Of a stretch of DNA of 64,000 nt, positions 59,671 through 64,000 are shown piece after piece. Under the pieces are notes generated by a model that saw only the letters and a list, made by a program, of their open reading frames with translations, was not told the origin of the DNA and ran no database searches. A program made the position numbers and the translations under genes. This DNA is from Tetrastigma voinierianum (taxonomy: Eukaryota; Streptophyta; Magnoliopsida; Vitales; Vitaceae), in the NCBI GenBank assembly GCA_016808115.1, contig JAEQBH010003867.1:1-64000 (forward strand). Reading direction: 5' to 3'. Position 1 is the first letter of the stretch. Each line of letters begins with the position of its first letter.

Positions 59671-60260
59671 ATGGAATCCCCATATGGAGAACAATACAGT
59701 CAGGAGGGTAACCCTAGAGCTTACATGACAATGAGGGACTATAGGAACCTTCCATGGCAAGGAAAGAACTCAGAGAGAAATCCAAACCCATATAGGCTCC
59801 ATGAGGAATATAGAGACCAATGGATGAGTGCACCGTCTCATAATGTTCCTCAACTTATATAATTTCATGCTTCTCCACATTTTACTCAACTTCCTGAAGA
59901 AGAAATAACCACCACCCTTATCCCTTGTTGAACAAGCCATCCCGAATTTGAGCAACAAGTGGACAATTTCATGAGGGAGGAAGGGTAGTGACCAGCCCAG
60001 CTAATCAAGAAACCGAGATGGGGCTGAGAGCCTTTGAACAAGGAATTAGATGGGTTCCAAAGTGAAATTGATCAAAATTGACATCCAAAGAGAATCCATC
60101 TTTTAAAGCTCACCAATCATTGCTCATCAAGAGGAGGAGAATCTGGAGGAAGAGTGCTTGACTAACACTATTGTGGGTGAACAGGCTCAATTGCAGCTCC
60201 AGGAGGAATTGAAAGAGGAACCAGCAGTAAGATCCTCCGAGGAGTCCACAGGCCCACAAT
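59671..60260 (+). pseudogene. Short gag-like N-terminus in element C
   Basis: ATG at 59671 opens a 63-codon frame with MTMRDYRNLPWQ. After the stop, other frames give pieces like NLSN..DNFMREEG and ETEMGLRAFEQGIRWV (60010-60060) that resemble the gag C-terminal part of element A near 15330. No nucleocapsid, protease, reverse transcriptase or integrase was seen. The frame at 60158-60568 is unassigned. Confidence 0.5.
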
Positions 60261-61907
60261 TATGTAGAATACGGGCCATGAAAAATAAGAACCTCCCCAC
60301 GTCGAGGGATCGAGGAGGGTACGGAGAGCATGAATGGAAGAGTCCCACGGCTTCACTACCAGCTCACCGCCCAACCCAAAACAACCCACCCAGTAGCCCC
60401 TCAGTGACCAAGTGTACATACGCCCACACCGCAAAGAAACTCAAAACCCGGCCCCAGCTAAGTCCAACCTATCACAGCCATGCAAAAATTCAAGAAGCTA
60501 GTGGCCATCAGCCGACATTTTTGCCACTACTCAAAACAAGATGGCAAACACGACACAAGATGGCATAGTGGATGGTTCGAAGCTGGCCGTAAGGCTCGGG
60601 AGCACCAACCTCGCATTTCTAAGCTCCACTGCCCAAAGAAATTTCTGGATATGCGTCGGGCAAAGAATGCTGATAAGACTCCACCACCACCACGTGAGCG
60701 AGGTGGTTAGGTCTTTTTGGCGATTTTTTATAGCTACTAGCTTTATCAACCGCCTACCGATTTTGGATTAGATTTATGTATTAGCCATAAAGAGGCGTGA
60801 TACTTTGTATGTTTAGCTTGATATTTATGTATTAGCCACTTTGGCTATATCAAAGCTATTCATTTTATATATATACAACCAGACATATCATGTTTTGTGC
60901 CTTAATATGTGTAAATGTTTTTTCTTTTCAATTGAATTAATTGAATTGCTGCTAATTGACAATTGAATTGCTTTATGTTTGGAAATTGAAGCACTGATTG
61001 TCACCTCTATGTTAGAACAAATTCATGCTTGAACAACTTTTTGGTCACTTACGCTCCAAAGATGCTCAACTTGAAAATTTCCCCGTATGCTAATTCACAC
61101 CGCACCCGCATTGTTTCCAATAGTCAGGAATTTGTTCGCTCCTTCACTTTGCATACCATTTAAGCATGTCAACCTAGGATAGGTTTGTGTTACCTACAGT
61201 TGAAGACCAATGTTGTCTTCCAAAAAGGAAAAGAAAAGAAAAAGCAAAAAGAAAAAGAAAAAGAAAATAAGAAAAAGAAAAATAAAGTCGTGAAGTTTTG
61301 CCTTGAAACCCGAGCACGGTCCGAGGGGTGTATGGCGAAAGCCTTTGAAACCCGGATGCCCTAAGCCTTAATCACCGAGTCATCATTAGTGTTCATATAT
61401 GGATAGGTGAAGTAATGACTGTGGGTGCTAATTTTCGGGTCATTCGTAGTCCTGGGTGAAGCCTTAGAGTTAGCGGTCAAGTGATCCTTTCGCTTGATGC
61501 CCTAAACCTTAATTGGCTGGGGAGTCATCTGCAGGACCTCGCTACACGGACTTTGGTGAAGTCGAATTTTGGCATTGCATCCTACAAAGGTAGTTGAATA
61601 AAGAAAGAAAAGCGTGAACTATCCTTATCTAGGTCAAGCTCAAATGCACTTAAGGCCATGTCGCTAGGTCAAAGGGACAAATTTTGCAATCCATTGGCGT
61701 AACTGCTTACATAAAGAACCATTAGACTTAGGTGGAAATTCGTTGAGAATCATGGATCCAAGATTGGCCTAGAATCGCTCTTGTATGGATTTAGTCTTCA
61801 TATCGTTTACAACTTTGATGTCAATTTTTCGCCTTAATGTAATGTTTATATGTACATAAACCTCAATCATAAACTTTTTGGAAAATCACCACATGCATCT
61901 CCTTGTA
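60261..61907 (+). other. 3' internal region of element C, non-coding
   Basis: It contains two stretches shared with A (GCGTGATACTTTGTATG-like at 60795 and the region around GTATTAGCCA) and the purine block with its conserved tail at 61225-61330. A second partial copy of the CCCTAAGCCTTAATTGG-like tail lies at about 61500-61520. No gene. Confidence 0.6.
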
Positions 61908-61940
61908 TTGCTAAGGGACTAGCAACGCTTCGGTTGGGGG
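61908..61940 (+). other. Element C hairpin and polypurine tract
   Basis: TTGCTAAGGGACTAGCAA (6-bp perfect stem) at 61908-61925, then CGGTTGGGGG at 61931-61940, then the LTR start. Confidence 0.7.
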
Positions 61941-63673
61941 TGATTAATGCCAAAGTGCAATTTTGAACCCTATATTAGATAGGTTTCAGTGCTTTTTGCA
62001 CATTAACATGTCATTGATACCAATTGAAGTGTTCTAGTCTTCTTAGTAGCACTTATGCCATTTGTAGGGTATTTTTGGTTGTTTCAGGAGCCAGGCACTC
62101 GAGTTCAATCTCAATACAAAGGATGAATCATGAAGTTGAATTCAAGTCTCATTTATCAACCAAATTTCAAGAATCAATGAGAAAACAAAGGCAAAGTGAA
62201 GAAAATTCGATGGGCCACAGGATGAAAAGCAGCCAAGGATCAACACGTAAGTTATTAAGATTGCTTAAAATTTCGCAACCTTAGCGTAAAATTTCGCAAC
62301 CTGTTTAAAATGCCAAATTTCGCTAGATCACCCAAATTTCGCTAGCACTGCTCAGTTTAAAATAATTGATTTTCGTTTCACAAGAATTCTCGCCACATAT
62401 TAAATTTCGCGAATAGCGAAATTGCCCACCCCAGCGTAAATTTGTTTTCGCTAGATTCGTTGATTTCGCTTAATTAGCGAAATTCTTCACCTAGCGAAAA
62501 TTGGGATGCCCGTCATGCTTTGTAATTAATGCCAAACCGCCCAAACTTGGTGTATTACTTAATTGTCCTATAATCCTAGCCACCTCAGGTTTTTGGTATT
62601 TTCATGCCTTGAGGTACCTATAAGCCCCTCTTGTTTTGTAACCTAAAGAACAATTTTGGAACAATTTGATGAGGAGAAGATATTTTGTAAGTTTTCATTT
62701 GTAAATAAAGTCTCGTATTTTTATTTAGGTTTTGCTTTTCCCTCTTCTCTCCTCTTTCTCTTACTTTCTTCTTCTTGGCCGCTAAACACCCTCTCGAGGA
62801 TGACAACTCAAGAGATAAGCCACTGCTCTCCTTCTTTTGGAAGAGGAAGGAAGCCAGCTTGGTGGTGGGGCATATGCATGTTGTCCTCTTTGTATTGCGC
62901 CACGGGTAGTGTATTATGCCCCTTATCTTTCTCAAAATATGGTTAAGTAACATCAATGTCATTCGATCCGCCAATACCTCCATGCTTAGGATTCAAAGGG
63001 CATACCTATGTTGGGATGACTGGCGGATTCTTTAGATGGTCTTTACGAGCCTTTGTGAATGATGTTTAAATGTTAGGTTTCAAAGTGAGGTCAATAGCAC
63101 TTAATGTTATTGATTCGCCAATACTCTCCATGCTTTAGAATACGCGCATAATTAGTGATAGATGTACTGTTGTTCTTTAGGATGGTTTTACGAGCCTCCG
63201 AGATGATATTGAATGTCAGTGGTTTCAAACAAGAAAGGGGCCATAACCCACATGCCACCCGTATTGACTCAAATAGGAGTTGCTTCATGGGTGAGGTTTG
63301 CTAGTTAACATAGATCCTGCTATATATGGACTATAGGTTGCATGTCATAACGCGAGGATAAAACCCGAGGACACTTGCTTGCCCTAATCCTGCCAAGTTA
63401 GTGACTCCAATCTTCAAAGTTAACTTTTTTCACCTTACTTCGCTTACAATTCTCGCTCAAACCATTCCCAATCGCTTTTGAAACACACCCAAAGAGTCCA
63501 AATAGAAAGCCTTACCTTTCATGCACCGACATGCAAACCATTTTTAGGATGAAAACCCATCCCCGTGTTCACTTAGACCACTATATCAACAGTAGCTTGA
63601 CTACGGCAGTAGTAGGAACTTAGGTGTATATAAATTTTGTTGATTTTAGCTCAGCCTACTGTGGCACGAATCA
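61941..63673 (+). repeat. Element C 3' LTR
   Basis: Aligns end to end with 57506-59263, mostly differing by short insertions and deletions. The TATA box is reduced to CCTATAAG at 62617-62624. The conserved block is at 62793-62812. Ends CACGAATCA. Confidence 0.85.
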
Positions 63674-63678
63674 AGAAG
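63674..63678. repeat. Target site duplication AGAAG, right copy
   Basis: Exact match to 57501-57505. Confidence 0.85.
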
Positions 63679-64000
63679 TTATGTGTGGATGTTCTTCCCT
63701 AGGATGTAGGGTGAGAGTTGACCGGATAGGTCGGGATTGCGAGTTAGAGATCTCTAAGATTCCCGTTTCATGGTGGACCCGAGAGGGGGGGATTGCATCG
63801 AGTCGAGTGTGGGGTGCACTCCAAGTGACATCGTCGAGCTCAAAGCGGCACGGTACGGTCATTCACCACTCTTGGTGTGTGTGTCGAAGTTTATTCGGGA
63901 CTACGTCCAATGAAGACTCATAAGCCAGAATTGGGAAATGAAGAGAAATTAATGTCCGGGCAAAGCAAAGAAGGGAAGACCCCTAAGGCGAAGCTTGGAG
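63674..64000 (+). pseudogene. Chromovirus F protease, continuation
   Basis: The open frame 63624-63923 reads EVMCGCSSLGCRVRVDRIG from 63678, then RDCELEIS. This is the conserved second half of the chromovirus protease (family EVM.VSSPLG.R..V...CR.CELEI). The codon split by the insertion is completed in phase with 57482-57505. After about 63760 the expected protein (L..VDL..MD..DVILGMDWL) is no longer readable in one frame. Confidence 0.75.

Overview
This is nuclear DNA from a flowering plant, probably a woody eudicot with a large, repeat-rich genome. It contains one host gene that I recognise, a BREVIS RADIX (BRX) family gene on the + strand at about 41.5-47.1 kb. Its five coding exons show standard GT-AG introns and both BRX domains. 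Almost everything else is LTR retrotransposon, much of it nested. No prokaryotic, organellar or CRISPR-like features are present. The species cannot be fixed from sequence alone.

Left block (1-37.4 kb), a nest of retroelements. The end of an LTR with a Met-tRNA-type primer site (1-1505) abuts a minus-strand Ty1/Copia element (1506-9310). That Copia is split by a 3.7-kb solo LTR (3362-7082) with an exact 5-bp duplication, CATTC, on both sides. The Copia is cut at its right end by another LTR element (9311-11772). That element is interrupted by a minus-strand Ty3/Gypsy chromovirus, here called D (11773 to about 37420). Element A (12446-21674) lies inside D's left LTR, and element B (26671-33864, minus) lies inside D's gag-protease region.

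Middle (37.4-52.3 kb). This holds AT-rich intergenic DNA, the BRX gene with a TATA box and a G-box upstream, more AT-rich DNA, and a compound minisatellite at 49.2-50.6 kb.

Right block (52.3-64 kb). A second chromovirus of the same family as D, here called F, lies on the + strand: LTR, primer site, a long leader with a 145-bp TG microsatellite and three near-perfect hairpins, a zinc knuckle, then a protease domain split by element C (57506-63673). C has an exact 5-bp duplication, AGAAG. D and F are inverted relative to each other and bracket the BRX locus.

A, B and C are relatives: Athila-like, Asp-tRNA primer site, 1.4-1.8-kb LTRs with short conserved blocks, and no reverse transcriptase or integrase that I can see, so they look non-autonomous. 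A keeps degraded gag and protease, C a short gag start, and B no recognised coding. Throughout the window, including the BRX exons, there are many small insertions and deletions that break frames while leaving motifs and splice sites in place. This looks like draft sequence error on top of normal transposon decay. I found no clear new enzymatic system. The most unusual structures are the repeated hairpins in F's leader, the palindromic GCGAAA/TTTCGC clusters of the A/B/C family, the minisatellite array, and the layered nesting itself.
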